Origin: Fibrobacter sp. UWB2 | GTDB lineage: Bacteria > Fibrobacterota > Fibrobacteria > Fibrobacterales > Fibrobacteraceae | DNA length: 64,000 nucleotides | Direction: 5' to 3' | NCBI RefSeq assembly: GCF_002210425.1 | Contig: NZ_MWQK01000002.1 | Location: 434,001 to 498,000 of the forward strand | In this document: piece after piece, positions 1 to 8,934 of the stretch | Numbering within the stretch: position 1 is the stretch's first letter | Layout: each line of letters begins with the position of its first letter | Program-made: the position numbers and the translations under genes | The notes under the pieces: model-generated | What the model was told of the DNA's origin: nothing | What the model saw: only the letters and a program-made list of their open reading frames with translations | The model's database searches: none

Positions 1-2
1 CT

Positions 3-116
3 GTAAGTTACGGCTTTGTGATGAAGGTCGTGACGCAGGTGCAAAAGCTCGGTGTAACGAAGCTTGGTTTCTTGACAATGACTCCAAAAGATGAACTGGT
101 AAATGAAAAGAAATAG
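3..116 (+). CDS. tolR: ExbD/TolR-type biopolymer transport protein, 3' end
   Basis: Only the last 37 codons are in the window (stop TAG at 114-116). The visible residues (VSYGFVMKVVTQVQKLGVT, then GFLTMTP) match the C-terminal periplasmic end of ExbD/TolR proteins, which work with an ExbB/TolQ channel to couple the proton gradient to TolA or TonB. It overlaps the next gene by 14 nt, so the two are translationally coupled. Placement before a TonB/TolA-like gene, tolB and pal makes tolR the better name than exbD. The domain assignment rests on a short tail plus context. Confidence 0.72.
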   Translation, partial: VSYGFVMKVVTQVQKLGVTKLGFLTMTPKDELVNEKK

Positions 117-981
117 GGACCATATCCAATATTTCGAGACGGAAAACGATGGATCTTTGTTCAAGATCATCGTGTGTGCTATCGTGTTTCATTTGGCGGT
201 TGTCGGGACTTTGATCGCTCTCAACAACATTGATTTGAGCAAGCCTGCCGAAGAAATTCCCGTGTTCGAGATGGTGCAAGTCGATGAACCGATGAAAGCT
301 CCTGCGGCTAAGACCGCTTTGCCGGAGCCTGAACCGCAGCAAGCGCCGAAGGTGGAACCTCCGCCTCCGCAACCGCCCGAGCCTGTGCCTGAAACGACTC
401 CGGAACCGGAACCCGCTCCAGAGCCGACTCCTGTGAAAACGCTAGAGCCGGAAGCTCCGCAAGTTCCCGAAGAGCCCGCTCCCGAAGTGAAGCCGGAAGA
501 AAAGGTCGAAAAACCGAAGCCCGTTGAGAAGCCTGTTGAAAAGCCGGTAGAAAAAGTCGCAAAGAAAACGGTTGAAAAGAAAAAGGTCGAGAAGAAGCCT
601 GCGAAAAAGCCGAAGGACGACGACTTTGATATCGATGACTTGAATTTGCAGAAGTCGTTTGAAATGCCGAGCCTCAAGGCGGTAAATCCGATTGATATGG
701 ACCCGCTGATGCAGGTTTTCTTGGAACGCGCAAAGGCGAAAATCATGAGCAATTTCAACCCGCCAAACGGACTAACGATTGATCGTGATGCAAAGACGAC
801 GGTGCAGTTTACAGTTGAACGCTCGGGTGCGATAACTAGTGTGTTCCTCAAGCGTTCTTCGTCGAATAGTGCATGGGACCATTTGTCGATGCGAGCGGTG
901 AAGATTTCGAAGTTGCCGGAACTCCCGCCGACGTACAAGGGATCAAGTCTTGTGTTACAGTTTAACTTTACGCCGAATTAG
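103..981 (+). CDS. TolA/TonB-like energy transducer
   Basis: 292 aa. One N-terminal membrane anchor (about residues 21-41) is followed by a long Pro/Glu/Lys-rich spacer (about 55-170) able to span the periplasm. A C-terminal TonB/TolA-type domain follows (about 200-292), with the usual pattern of a hydrophobic strand after AKTTVQFTVERSG. In such proteins the anchor senses the TolQR/ExbBD motor and the C-terminal domain contacts outer-membrane partners. Neighbours tolB, pal and a CpoB-like gene favour a TolA role in envelope constriction and outer-membrane integrity. From the sequence alone TonB cannot be excluded. Confidence 0.82.
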   Translation: MKRNRDHIQYFETENDGSLFKIIVCAIVFHLAVVGTLIALNNIDLSKPAEEIPVFEMVQVDEPMKAPAAKTALPEPEPQQAPKVEPPPPQPPEPVPETTPEPEPAPEPTPVKTLEPEAPQVPEEPAPEVKPEEKVEKPKPVEKPVEKPVEKVAKKTVEKKKVEKKPAKKPKDDDFDIDDLNLQKSFEMPSLKAVNPIDMDPLMQVFLERAKAKIMSNFNPPNGLTIDRDAKTTVQFTVERSGAITSVFLKRSSSNSAWDHLSMRAVKISKLPELPPTYKGSSLVLQFNFTPN

Positions 982-990
982 AAAATAACT

Positions 991-2265
991 ATGAATAAAA
1001 TAAAATTGCTTTTTGTGTTTGTTGCGATGGCGCTTGCGGCGCCTGCTTTTGCGGCGATTGATACGATTGCTGTGGATGTGGGTATTTCGGTATTCCAGAC
1101 GATGCCGATTGGTGTTGTGCCTTTTGAAGAAGAAGGGACTATCAAGTGGGCAAACGAAGCTCCGCACTTGATTTTGACGCGCGATGCCAATCTCTCCGGA
1201 CGTTTTGAAGCCGTGAATTCGGACAAATTTGACTTGGTGCTTTTTAGCAAGAAGCGCGCTCGCCAGTATGTGACCGGTACAGCGACCAAGCTTTCGAACG
1301 GGAAAATCAAGCTCGATTGCTATCTGTATGCCGCTGAAACGAAGGACGTGTTGCTCGGTGAAAGCTATACCGTGAAGCCTTATGACGTGCGTCAGGCGGT
1401 GCATTCGTTCTTTGACAAGGTCGTTTATCGCTTGTTCGGGGAACGCGGTGTTGCATCGACAAAGCTTGCTTATGTCTCGAAAATTGATGGCGTGAAGCAG
1501 GTCGTGATTTCGGATTACGATGGTTTTTCTCGTCGCCAGATTACGCGCGATTCTTCGATTAATATGATGCCGGTTTGGCAGAAGGGCAACAAGGGCCTTG
1601 TGTATGTGAACTTCCGCAAGCAACGTCCGAACCTTTATGCCATCACGTTTGGCGGCAAGGAAACGCCGCTCTTTACGCAGTTCAAGCAGACGTTTAGCCC
1701 GGCTGTAAACCCGAAGACCGGAGAACTCCTTTTCTCGGTGACGGAAGGCGCAAAGACGGAACTTTATCGCGGCGATATGAAGACGGGTTCTGCGCAGAAG
1801 TTCTTGCACTTGAAATCGAATCAGGTGAGTCCCTCTTGGAGTCCGTTTGCAAGCGAAGTGCTCTTTACGAGTGACCGTGGCGGCTCTCCGCAGGTGTATG
1901 CGGTAGGGAAGGACGGCACGGACGTGCGCCGCATTACGTACATGGGCCATTACAATGAACGCGCTAGCTGGTCTCCAGAAGGGGATCGCATTGTCTACAC
2001 ATCGATGGACGATGGCAAGATGAACATTTATACGTGCGCTCTCGATGGTACGGATATTATCCAGCTGACCTCGAACGCAGGGAATAACGAACACCCGACT
2101 TGGTCGCCCGATGGCAAGCTGATTGCATTTGCCAGTGACCGCGGTGGTAATTATCAAATTTATATTATGCGTAAAGATGGGAGCGGCGTGACTCGCATTA
2201 CGAACGGTAGCGAAAATACTTCGCCGACTTGGTCCTGGTTCTTTGACGAGAAAAAAGTTAAATAG
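991..2265 (+). CDS. tolB: Tol-Pal system beta-propeller protein TolB
   Basis: 424 aa with a cleavable signal peptide (hydrophobic core residues 4-18, cut near APAFAA). An N-terminal alpha/beta domain (about 25-150) precedes repeated WD40-like blades (about 155-420) carrying the SPDG and FASDRGG signatures typical of TolB. TolB is periplasmic and binds Pal and TolA. It starts 9 nt after the TolA-like gene and ends 11 nt before pal, in one operon. Length is normal for the family and nothing is missing. Confidence 0.93.
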   Translation: MNKIKLLFVFVAMALAAPAFAAIDTIAVDVGISVFQTMPIGVVPFEEEGTIKWANEAPHLILTRDANLSGRFEAVNSDKFDLVLFSKKRARQYVTGTATKLSNGKIKLDCYLYAAETKDVLLGESYTVKPYDVRQAVHSFFDKVVYRLFGERGVASTKLAYVSKIDGVKQVVISDYDGFSRRQITRDSSINMMPVWQKGNKGLVYVNFRKQRPNLYAITFGGKETPLFTQFKQTFSPAVNPKTGELLFSVTEGAKTELYRGDMKTGSAQKFLHLKSNQVSPSWSPFASEVLFTSDRGGSPQVYAVGKDGTDVRRITYMGHYNERASWSPEGDRIVYTSMDDGKMNIYTCALDGTDIIQLTSNAGNNEHPTWSPDGKLIAFASDRGGNYQIYIMRKDGSGVTRITNGSENTSPTWSWFFDEKKVK

Positions 2266-2276
2266 AGGAGTGAATT

Positions 2277-2855
2277 ATGGGTAAGGTATTTAAACTTGCT
2301 TTGATGGGTACTGCTGTTGCGCTCTTCGCTTGGGGCTGCAGCAAGGAAAAGCCGGAAACGGATCCGCAACCGCAAACGGCACCGGAAGCTCCTGCGGATT
2401 CTACGTTGAATCTTGATGCGCTTGTCGCAGATACGCTGGATGCGGATTCCTTGGCTCGCTTGGAAGCGGAACGCCTTGAAGCCGAACGTGCGCGCTTGGA
2501 AGAATTGATCAACCGCATCATGCTCGAAGATGTTTACTTTGACTATGACCGCTCCGAATTGACCGAAAATGCAAAGCGTTTGCTTGCTCAAGTGGCAGAA
2601 ATCCTGGTCAACGAAAATCGCTTTATCGTGACGGTTGAAGGCCATACGGATGCTCGCGGCACTGAAGACTACAACATTTCTTTGGGCGCTCGCCGCTCAA
2701 CCGTGGTGCGCGAATTCTTGATTGCATATGGCGTAGATGCAAACAGGCTCGTTTCGGTGAGCTATGGCAAGGAACGCCCGAAGGTGCAGGGAACTGACGA
2801 AACGGCATATTCCAAGAACCGCAGAGCGCATTTCCGCGTGTCCATTGATCAATAG
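2277..2855 (+). CDS. pal: Peptidoglycan-associated lipoprotein Pal
   Basis: 192 aa. The signal ends in a lipobox (LFAWGC, Cys17), so the protein is an outer-membrane lipoprotein. A charged Glu/Ala-rich linker with coiled-coil character (about 45-82) leads to a C-terminal OmpA-like domain (about 85-192). That domain holds VYFDYDRSEL, GHTDARGTEDYN and the closing SYGKERP region that binds diaminopimelate in the wall. A strong GAGGAG ribosome site precedes the ATG. The linker is longer than in E. coli Pal. It works with TolB and the TolA-like protein just upstream. Confidence 0.94.
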   Translation: MGKVFKLALMGTAVALFAWGCSKEKPETDPQPQTAPEAPADSTLNLDALVADTLDADSLARLEAERLEAERARLEELINRIMLEDVYFDYDRSELTENAKRLLAQVAEILVNENRFIVTVEGHTDARGTEDYNISLGARRSTVVREFLIAYGVDANRLVSVSYGKERPKVQGTDETAYSKNRRAHFRVSIDQ

Positions 2856-2873
2856 TTTGGGGAGGACTTGATT

Positions 2874-3734
2874 GTGAATTTGAAGACTTTATCTCTTGGC
2901 GTTGTTTTGGCGTCTTTTGTGCTTTCTGGGTGTAGTAGCATTACGATGCTGCGCACAAAAGAAATGCGTGCGGTTGGCGATGATGTCATTGCCAAAAATG
3001 ATTCGGCGTACAAGGCTCTTTCGGCTGAAAATGCTGCGCTCCGTGCTGAACTCGATAGCGTGAAGGCTCAGCTTGATGCGTCTGCAGTGGCGCAAAAGCG
3101 TTTGCAGGCCGAAGTAACCGTGCTTTCGAATCGCATGAGCGAAGAAACGGTCCGCCGCGATACGCGTCAGGAAGAAATCATTTACCGCTTGGATTTGCTC
3201 CTCGGCAAGTCTGACAAGATTTTGGCAAAGAAGGTCGTGGTGAACAATGGCGTGGCTAGCGCTGTGATGGAACCGGACGCCAATGCCGAAAAGATGATTG
3301 AAGCGGAAACGATGTTCAATGCCGCTCATTCGGATTATCACCGTGGCGAATACAAGCTTGCGTACAACGGCTTTAAGCAGGTCTATGAGCTTGTGAAAAA
3401 GGGCGAAATGGCAGAAGGGGCTCTCTACTGGATGTCGCTTTGCTTGATGGAGGCAAATCAGCCGGCAAAGGCAAAGACGCTCCTCACGAATCTTGTGGAT
3501 TCAAATCCGCAGGGCATGAAGGCTTGCTCTGGTATGTTCAAGCTTGCGACGATTTACGGCAACGAGTGCAATCTAGACCGTAAAAAACAGTACTTACAGA
3601 TGATTCTTTCGAATAACACGTGTGCTTCGACTCCGGAACTGGAGCAGGCGGCAATTTCATTGCAGGAAATGCTCGACTTTAAGTCTCCGGATGGGCGCTC
3701 GGCAACGGAAATTTGTAGAGAGCAAATGCGATAG
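2874..3734 (+). CDS. CpoB/YbgF-like outer-membrane lipoprotein
   Basis: About 286 aa. A signal with lipobox LSGC is followed by a coiled coil (about 45-100, heptad-like AENAALRAELDSVKAQLD) and a C-terminal TPR-like region (about 140-285). This matches CpoB/YbgF, which binds TolA and coordinates wall synthesis with outer-membrane constriction. A GTG at 2874 is preferred to the TTG at 2868 because GGAGG (2861-2865) sits 8 nt before it. It is the last gene of the Tol-Pal operon and is followed by a terminator. Unlike E. coli CpoB it appears lipid-anchored. Confidence 0.78.
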   Translation: MNLKTLSLGVVLASFVLSGCSSITMLRTKEMRAVGDDVIAKNDSAYKALSAENAALRAELDSVKAQLDASAVAQKRLQAEVTVLSNRMSEETVRRDTRQEEIIYRLDLLLGKSDKILAKKVVVNNGVASAVMEPDANAEKMIEAETMFNAAHSDYHRGEYKLAYNGFKQVYELVKKGEMAEGALYWMSLCLMEANQPAKAKTLLTNLVDSNPQGMKACSGMFKLATIYGNECNLDRKKQYLQMILSNNTCASTPELEQAAISLQEMLDFKSPDGRSATEICREQMR

Positions 3735-3754
3735 TTATTGCAATACGAGAAATA

Positions 3755-3781
3755 AAAAAGCCGACTTGAAGCCGGCTTTTT
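3755..3781. terminator. Bidirectional rho-independent terminator
   Basis: AAAAAGCCG (3755-3763) pairs with CGGCTTTTT (3773-3781). It lies between the converging Tol-Pal operon and murA and can serve both strands. Confidence 0.85.
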
Positions 3782-3800
3782 GTGTAATTGCTTGGACCTT

Positions 3801-5078
3801 TTATTCGTCGCGGGCGTCCGGGTTGAAACGCTTGACGGTCGCACCGATCTTAGCCATCTTAGCTTCGAAATCTTCGTAACCGCGGTCAAGGTGGTAAATA
3901 CGGCTGATGGTCGTTTCGCCTTCGGCAATAAGGCCTGCGAGAACGAGAGCTGCACTGGCGCGGAGGTCAGAACCCATGATGTCAGCACCTTCGAGCGGGA
4001 GGCCGCCCTTGATGGTAGCCGTGTTGCCGTTCAGCTGGATGGAGGCTCCCAAGCGTTCGAGTTCGGCGACATGCTTGAAACGGTCGTTGTAAACCGTGTC
4101 TTGCACGAGGCTGTTCCCTGGAATGGAGAGGAGCGTTGCCATGAACGGAGCCTGCATATCGGTCGGGAATCCCGGGAACGGGAGCGTCACAAGGCTCATC
4201 GGCTTGAGTTCCTGCTGGCGGGCGTCAACTTCGGCCCAGTCGGCACCGACGTTCACCTTGCAGCCGATTTCGCGGAAAGCGTCGAGCGTAGAGGCGATGT
4301 GTTCCGGAATGATGCGAGTGACTTTCACGCGGCCGCGCGTGATGGCGGCGGCGCAGAGGAATGTGCCTGCTTCAATGCGGTCCGGGATGGTGACACCTGT
4401 ACCCGGGCGGAGGGATTCGACGCCCTGGACGGTGAGGGTGCGCGTGCCGCGGCCCTGAATTTTAGCGCCCATGCTGGTGAGGAAGTCTATGAGGTTATCG
4501 ATTTCGGGTTCGAGGGCGGCGTTCTGCAAGACGCTCACGCCCTTGGCAAGTGTTGCTGCCATCAAGACGTTGACTGTTGCACCGACGCTAGAAATCGGGA
4601 AGTTGAAGTTGCCACCGGGGAGGCGGCCTTCGCAAGTGGCTTCGACGTAACCGTGCGTGACGGTAATCTTTGCACCGAGCGCTTCGAGACCTTTGAGGTG
4701 GAGGTCCACAGGGCGCGGGCCCCAGGCGCATCCGCCGGGGAGCGAGACTCGGCAACGTCCGAATCTGGCGACGAGAGGGCCGAGCACGTAGAAGCTTGCG
4801 CGCATGGTTTTCACGAGTTCATACGGCGCTTCGAGGTGGTCTACACCGCGAGTATCGATTTTTAAAACGTGGCTTCCGCCATTGATGTGGCAACCAATCA
4901 CGCGGAGCACATCGGACATGGTCTTCATGTCTTTCAAGTGCGGAACGTTTGTGATTTCAGAAACGCCATCGGCGAGGAGCGCTGCGGCCATCACGGCAAG
5001 TACGGCGTTCTTTGCGCCAGAAATTTCAACTTCACCATTGACAGGTGCTTTAACTTGCGGAACGATAAACTGATCCAT
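3801..5078 (-). CDS. murA: UDP-N-acetylglucosamine 1-carboxyvinyltransferase
   Basis: 425 aa, the usual MurA length. It transfers enolpyruvate from PEP to UDP-GlcNAc, the first committed step of peptidoglycan synthesis, in the cytoplasm. The N-terminal GAKNAVLAVMAAALLADG and the active-site loop GGCAWGPRPVDLH (about 118-130), with the fosfomycin-reactive Cys, are both present. It begins 5 nt after the stop of the RDD-domain gene, so the two are probably cotranscribed. The long plus-strand frame facing it is a GC-bias shadow. Confidence 0.96.
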   Translation of the reverse strand: MDQFIVPQVKAPVNGEVEISGAKNAVLAVMAAALLADGVSEITNVPHLKDMKTMSDVLRVIGCHINGGSHVLKIDTRGVDHLEAPYELVKTMRASFYVLGPLVARFGRCRVSLPGGCAWGPRPVDLHLKGLEALGAKITVTHGYVEATCEGRLPGGNFNFPISSVGATVNVLMAATLAKGVSVLQNAALEPEIDNLIDFLTSMGAKIQGRGTRTLTVQGVESLRPGTGVTIPDRIEAGTFLCAAAITRGRVKVTRIIPEHIASTLDAFREIGCKVNVGADWAEVDARQQELKPMSLVTLPFPGFPTDMQAPFMATLLSIPGNSLVQDTVYNDRFKHVAELERLGASIQLNGNTATIKGGLPLEGADIMGSDLRASAALVLAGLIAEGETTISRIYHLDRGYEDFEAKMAKIGATVKRFNPDARDE

Positions 5079-5083
5079 ATAAA

Positions 5084-5848
5084 TTAAACCTCTTTCTTTT
5101 CTTTTTGCTCGATGGCATTATGAACGACACGAGTCTGTGCGATAAAGTCGTGTAGCGCTCTCTTTTGCGGATCGATAAGGACAATCAGGTAACCCAGACC
5201 ATAAAAAATGAGTGTCGCTTGCGTGACGATGCTTGCCACAAAGCGGAAAATCGAGAAAGCCCATGAAAGCTTTTCGCCATTTGCCATTTCGACATGAATG
5301 CGCATGAGCTTTTTACCCGGCGTGGCGCCCCAAACTGCATGGAATACAATAAAGTAAATTGCCTGTACAACGCTCCAAATCGTAAAGAATGTAGACATTC
5401 CGGGGAGTTCGAGTGCTTTGGATACAAGTTCTGTGGAGGTGGGGTTTTCGATGTACTGATTTGCGATTTCGGAGGCGGCACTTAAGTCCAGCATGCCTGC
5501 CAAGCTTATAATGTAAAGGAAAATCGCACCGACCACAGAAAGAATTAAGTTGTCTATAATAAAGGCGTTCGCGCGTACAAAAAATCCTGCAAATCGCTTG
5601 CGCTGCATTCTGCCTTGCAATAACGTTTCAATCGTCTGCTTGAGAAGCTCTTCTTCGGTCGGCTCCGGGGGCTCACTTGCTTCAGGGAAATCTTTCCATG
5701 CTTTCCAATTCGTTTCGCCTGAGTGCCAGACTAAAGTTTCGTCTTTTATCTTGCCTTCGTTGACAAAATCTCTAATTTCATCGATAGAATAAGGACCTTG
5801 ACGCCTATCCCCGTCGGTGATTGATGTATCGATATAAAACCATTTCAT
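5084..5848 (-). CDS. GYF-domain plus RDD-family membrane protein
   Basis: 254 aa. The N-terminal 55 residues (KWFYID...GPYS.DEI...G.I...TLVWH) look like a GYF_2/DUF4339 domain, a small peptide-binding module common in bacterial membrane proteins. The rest is an RDD domain with Arg at the start (KRFAGFFVRANAFIIDN) and three to four membrane segments at about 95-120, 150-175 and 200-225. The RDD C-terminal signature near residues 220-235 (VLIDPQKRALHDFIAQT) is intact. Function unknown; possibly transport or membrane-bound recruitment. It is divergent from rapA, with promoters likely in 5849-5914. Confidence 0.8.
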   Translation of the reverse strand: MKWFYIDTSITDGDRRQGPYSIDEIRDFVNEGKIKDETLVWHSGETNWKAWKDFPEASEPPEPTEEELLKQTIETLLQGRMQRKRFAGFFVRANAFIIDNLILSVVGAIFLYIISLAGMLDLSAASEIANQYIENPTSTELVSKALELPGMSTFFTIWSVVQAIYFIVFHAVWGATPGKKLMRIHVEMANGEKLSWAFSIFRFVASIVTQATLIFYGLGYLIVLIDPQKRALHDFIAQTRVVHNAIEQKEKKEV

Positions 5849-5914
5849 GTTGTGGAATAATTTAGTAAAAAGTTCGCAAGCCGAATTTTCGAAAAAATCC
5901 TAAATTTACAGGTT

Positions 5915-8905
5915 ATGATGATGTTTAAAATTGGTCAGCGCTACGTTAGCCAAGCCGAACCTACCCTGGGGCTTGGTATTGTATCTGAAGTTCAGGGCCG
6001 TACTGTTAAAATTTTGTTCCCGTCTATCGGTCAAGCTCGTATTTACAGGACCGATGAAGCTCCGATTGAACGTTTTGTTTTGCAAGTGGGTGAAACCGTC
6101 AAGAGCGAAAAAGGTGTCTCCTTTGTGGTGGACTCTGTTCGCGAAGACGCGGGTATTATGGTTTATGTCGGGCGTAATGGCAAAGAGATGAAGGAATCCG
6201 AGCTGAGCGCGAAGATTTCGACCGCTCGACCGGCAGTGCTGTTTAAGGCCTTGGCGGATGACGAAGTTTGCTCGTCACGTGATTTTTTGCGTCATGAAGA
6301 TGCGATGGAAATGTATTACAAGTGGATTTCTTCGCCGGTTCGTGGCATGATTGGCCCGCGTGTGAACATGATCCCGCATCAGTATTACCTTTGCTACCGT
6401 GCCTGCTCTAGCTCGACGCTCCCGAGGCTTATGCTTTCGGACGAAGTGGGTTTGGGCAAGACGATTGAAGCGGGCATGATTTGGCATGCTCTCAAGTCGA
6501 GAGGCCGCATCCAGCGTACGCTCGTGATTGTCCCGGAAACGCTGAAGCACCAGTGGATGATTGAAATGAAGCGCCGTTTCAACCAGCTCTTTACGCTGGT
6601 GGACGAAGGCTACATCCGTGGTTTGTTTGTGGGGGTCGCCAAAGACGAGACGAAGCCCAATCCGTTCATGCAGAGTAACGACATCATTGTGTCCATCGAC
6701 TTTTTGATGGCTCAGCCTGCATTGATTGAAGACCTCTTGAAGACGAACTGGGATATGACCATCATCGATGAAGCACACCATCTGGTGTGCGAGGATGGTT
6801 TTACGAGCCACGAGTACATGCTCGCAAATAGGGTGATTGGTCGCTCTAAGGGCGTGTTGCTTTTGACCGGTACGCCCTTGCAGCTCCATCCGGAATCGCA
6901 GTTCAACCGTCTCAAGATGCTCGACCCGGTGCGCTTTGCAGACTATAACGATTTTATCAAGGACCAGGAAGCTTACCTCAAGCTTGTGCGAGATTTAAAT
7001 AAGCTCCCGACCGACCCGAACCACCACATGAGCTGGGACGACTTGTACGAATGCGTCCCGAAGAACTCGCAAATTCGCCCGTGGCTGGAACAGGAAAATT
7101 CAAAGTCCATGACCGCTGGCGAATGGATGCGCCGCATTGTCGATGGTATGGGTACGGGTTCTGTGGTGTTCCGCAATACGCGTAAGGGCGTGGGCGGATT
7201 CCCGAAGCGTGTGCTCGATGAAATTCCGCTTGAACCGAATCCGGCTTACCGTGAAATGGTGGATGTTGCGGCCGACCGCGACTTGGAAGCATCGACCGAC
7301 ATTCAGGAAAATGGCCTCCTCTGCACGAGGTTCTCCGACGCATGGGCGATGGACGAACGCTTTGTGTGGCTCAAGGGATTCCTCAAGGAATACAAGAACG
7401 AAAAGGTTTTGCTGATTTGCGAATCCATCCAGGTGGTGCAGGCGCTTGAAACTTTGCTCCTCGAATTTTTGGGTGAAGGTGCGTTTGTGATGTTCCACGA
7501 AGATATGAGCATCATGGCGCGCGACAAGGCTGCGGCAAACTTCAGCAAGCCTGATGGTGCTAACTTGCTCATCGCTTCTGAAATTGGTTCTGAAGGCCGT
7601 AACTTCCAGTTTTCGCATCACTTGGTCTTGTTCGACTTGCCGCTTGATGCCGCTCTTGTGGAACAGCGTATTGGCCGCTTGGACCGCATTGGTCAGGATA
7701 AGGACATCATCATCCACGTGCCGTACGTGAAGGGCTCTGGCCAGGAAGTGATGTTCCGCTGGTATAACGAAGGTTTGAATTCGTTTGGCGCTCCGCTCAT
7801 GAGCGGTGGTGAACTCTTCCTCAAGTACACGGAATCCTTGATTGAAGCTTTGGCAACGCCGCGCGCTAGCCTTGAAAACTTTGTAAAGAACGTCATCCCG
7901 CAGGTCAAGAAAGACTGCGAACAGATGCGTAAGCATATCGAAAACGGTCGTGACCGCTTGCTGGAATTCAACTCCCGCAATCCCGAGAAGGCCAAGGAAA
8001 TCACGGATGAAATTCGTGAACTTGATGCCGAGCCGGAACTCAAGAATCTCGTGTTCGATTCCTTGATGAATCGCGGACTCGATGTTGAAAAGAGCTCTGT
8101 GCAGGATTGCTTCCTCATTACGATGGGACCGCAGGTTGAAGCGGGTTCTGTGCCGGGCATGCCTGATTTGGCAATGGCTGCGGCGAGTGCTGGCGGTGGC
8201 CGCGTGAATAGCCAGACGGATCTCTGTGGCGAAGGCGGTGGAGATGGCGACGGCGATGGTCGCGTGAGCGGTGGCACTTGCATGACGGTCACGTTCGATC
8301 GCGATGTCGCGATGACGCATGACGATATTGAATTTATCAGCTTGGACCACCCGCTTGCTCAGGGCGTGTTCGATTACGAAACGAGCTTTGGCCGTGGAAC
8401 AGTGTCTTGCGCCATTTGGCCGAACTCCGGTTTGCGCGGACTCATGATGCAGTACAACTTTGCTGTGGAACTTCCAGTGTCCGAAGAATGGGGCTGCGCC
8501 GATATCGCAGGGCCGAAGTATTTCAAGGTGCTCGTGAATGCGAAGGGCGAAAACATGTCCGGGTATTTCGATGCACTTTCGAATGCGGCGCTCAAGGATG
8601 TGGGCGTTCCGCAGGGCAATGCGGCTGTCGATATGACGCTCCGTTACTTTGCTAAGGATGGACTTGCGAAGGCTCGCTTGATTGTTTCTGAACAGGCAAA
8701 GAAGTATGCCGAAGAAGCGGCAAATGCCGTGGAAGCCCGTTCGGAACAGGAATACCAGCGCATGAACCATTTGCTTTCGATGCGTGGCAAGGCCGGTACG
8801 AGCGAAGCTTTGAAGCAGCTCCGCAAGAACGTGCAGGAACGCAAGAAGATTGTGGCTAACCCGCAACTCCGCCTCGATGCCATTCGCCTGGTGGTGTGCA
8901 AGTAA
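5915..8905 (+). CDS. rapA: RapA-like SNF2 helicase
   Basis: 996 aa. An N-terminal Tudor-like region binds RNA polymerase in RapA. The SNF2 ATPase core follows with Walker A DEVGLGKTIEAG (about 172-185), DEAHH (about 287) and a GTPLQ motif. The helicase C lobe has EGRNFQFSHHLVLFDLP and the arginine fingers QRIGRLDRIGQ. RapA recycles stalled RNA polymerase. The C-terminal half has a Gly/Asp-rich insertion (about 755-790) and then coiled coil. The start is a run of three ATGs, so the true first Met is uncertain by two codons. Confidence 0.88.
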   Translation: MMMFKIGQRYVSQAEPTLGLGIVSEVQGRTVKILFPSIGQARIYRTDEAPIERFVLQVGETVKSEKGVSFVVDSVREDAGIMVYVGRNGKEMKESELSAKISTARPAVLFKALADDEVCSSRDFLRHEDAMEMYYKWISSPVRGMIGPRVNMIPHQYYLCYRACSSSTLPRLMLSDEVGLGKTIEAGMIWHALKSRGRIQRTLVIVPETLKHQWMIEMKRRFNQLFTLVDEGYIRGLFVGVAKDETKPNPFMQSNDIIVSIDFLMAQPALIEDLLKTNWDMTIIDEAHHLVCEDGFTSHEYMLANRVIGRSKGVLLLTGTPLQLHPESQFNRLKMLDPVRFADYNDFIKDQEAYLKLVRDLNKLPTDPNHHMSWDDLYECVPKNSQIRPWLEQENSKSMTAGEWMRRIVDGMGTGSVVFRNTRKGVGGFPKRVLDEIPLEPNPAYREMVDVAADRDLEASTDIQENGLLCTRFSDAWAMDERFVWLKGFLKEYKNEKVLLICESIQVVQALETLLLEFLGEGAFVMFHEDMSIMARDKAAANFSKPDGANLLIASEIGSEGRNFQFSHHLVLFDLPLDAALVEQRIGRLDRIGQDKDIIIHVPYVKGSGQEVMFRWYNEGLNSFGAPLMSGGELFLKYTESLIEALATPRASLENFVKNVIPQVKKDCEQMRKHIENGRDRLLEFNSRNPEKAKEITDEIRELDAEPELKNLVFDSLMNRGLDVEKSSVQDCFLITMGPQVEAGSVPGMPDLAMAAASAGGGRVNSQTDLCGEGGGDGDGDGRVSGGTCMTVTFDRDVAMTHDDIEFISLDHPLAQGVFDYETSFGRGTVSCAIWPNSGLRGLMMQYNFAVELPVSEEWGCADIAGPKYFKVLVNAKGENMSGYFDALSNAALKDVGVPQGNAAVDMTLRYFAKDGLAKARLIVSEQAKKYAEEAANAVEARSEQEYQRMNHLLSMRGKAGTSEALKQLRKNVQERKKIVANPQLRLDAIRLVVCK

Positions 8906-8934
8906 ACTATTGACTAATAACTAACGACTGAAAA

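Noticed and set aside
3780-4865. Plus-strand frame of 361 codons
   Set aside because: It is the antisense shadow of murA, rich in Ala, Glu and Asp from codon bias, with no ribosome site.
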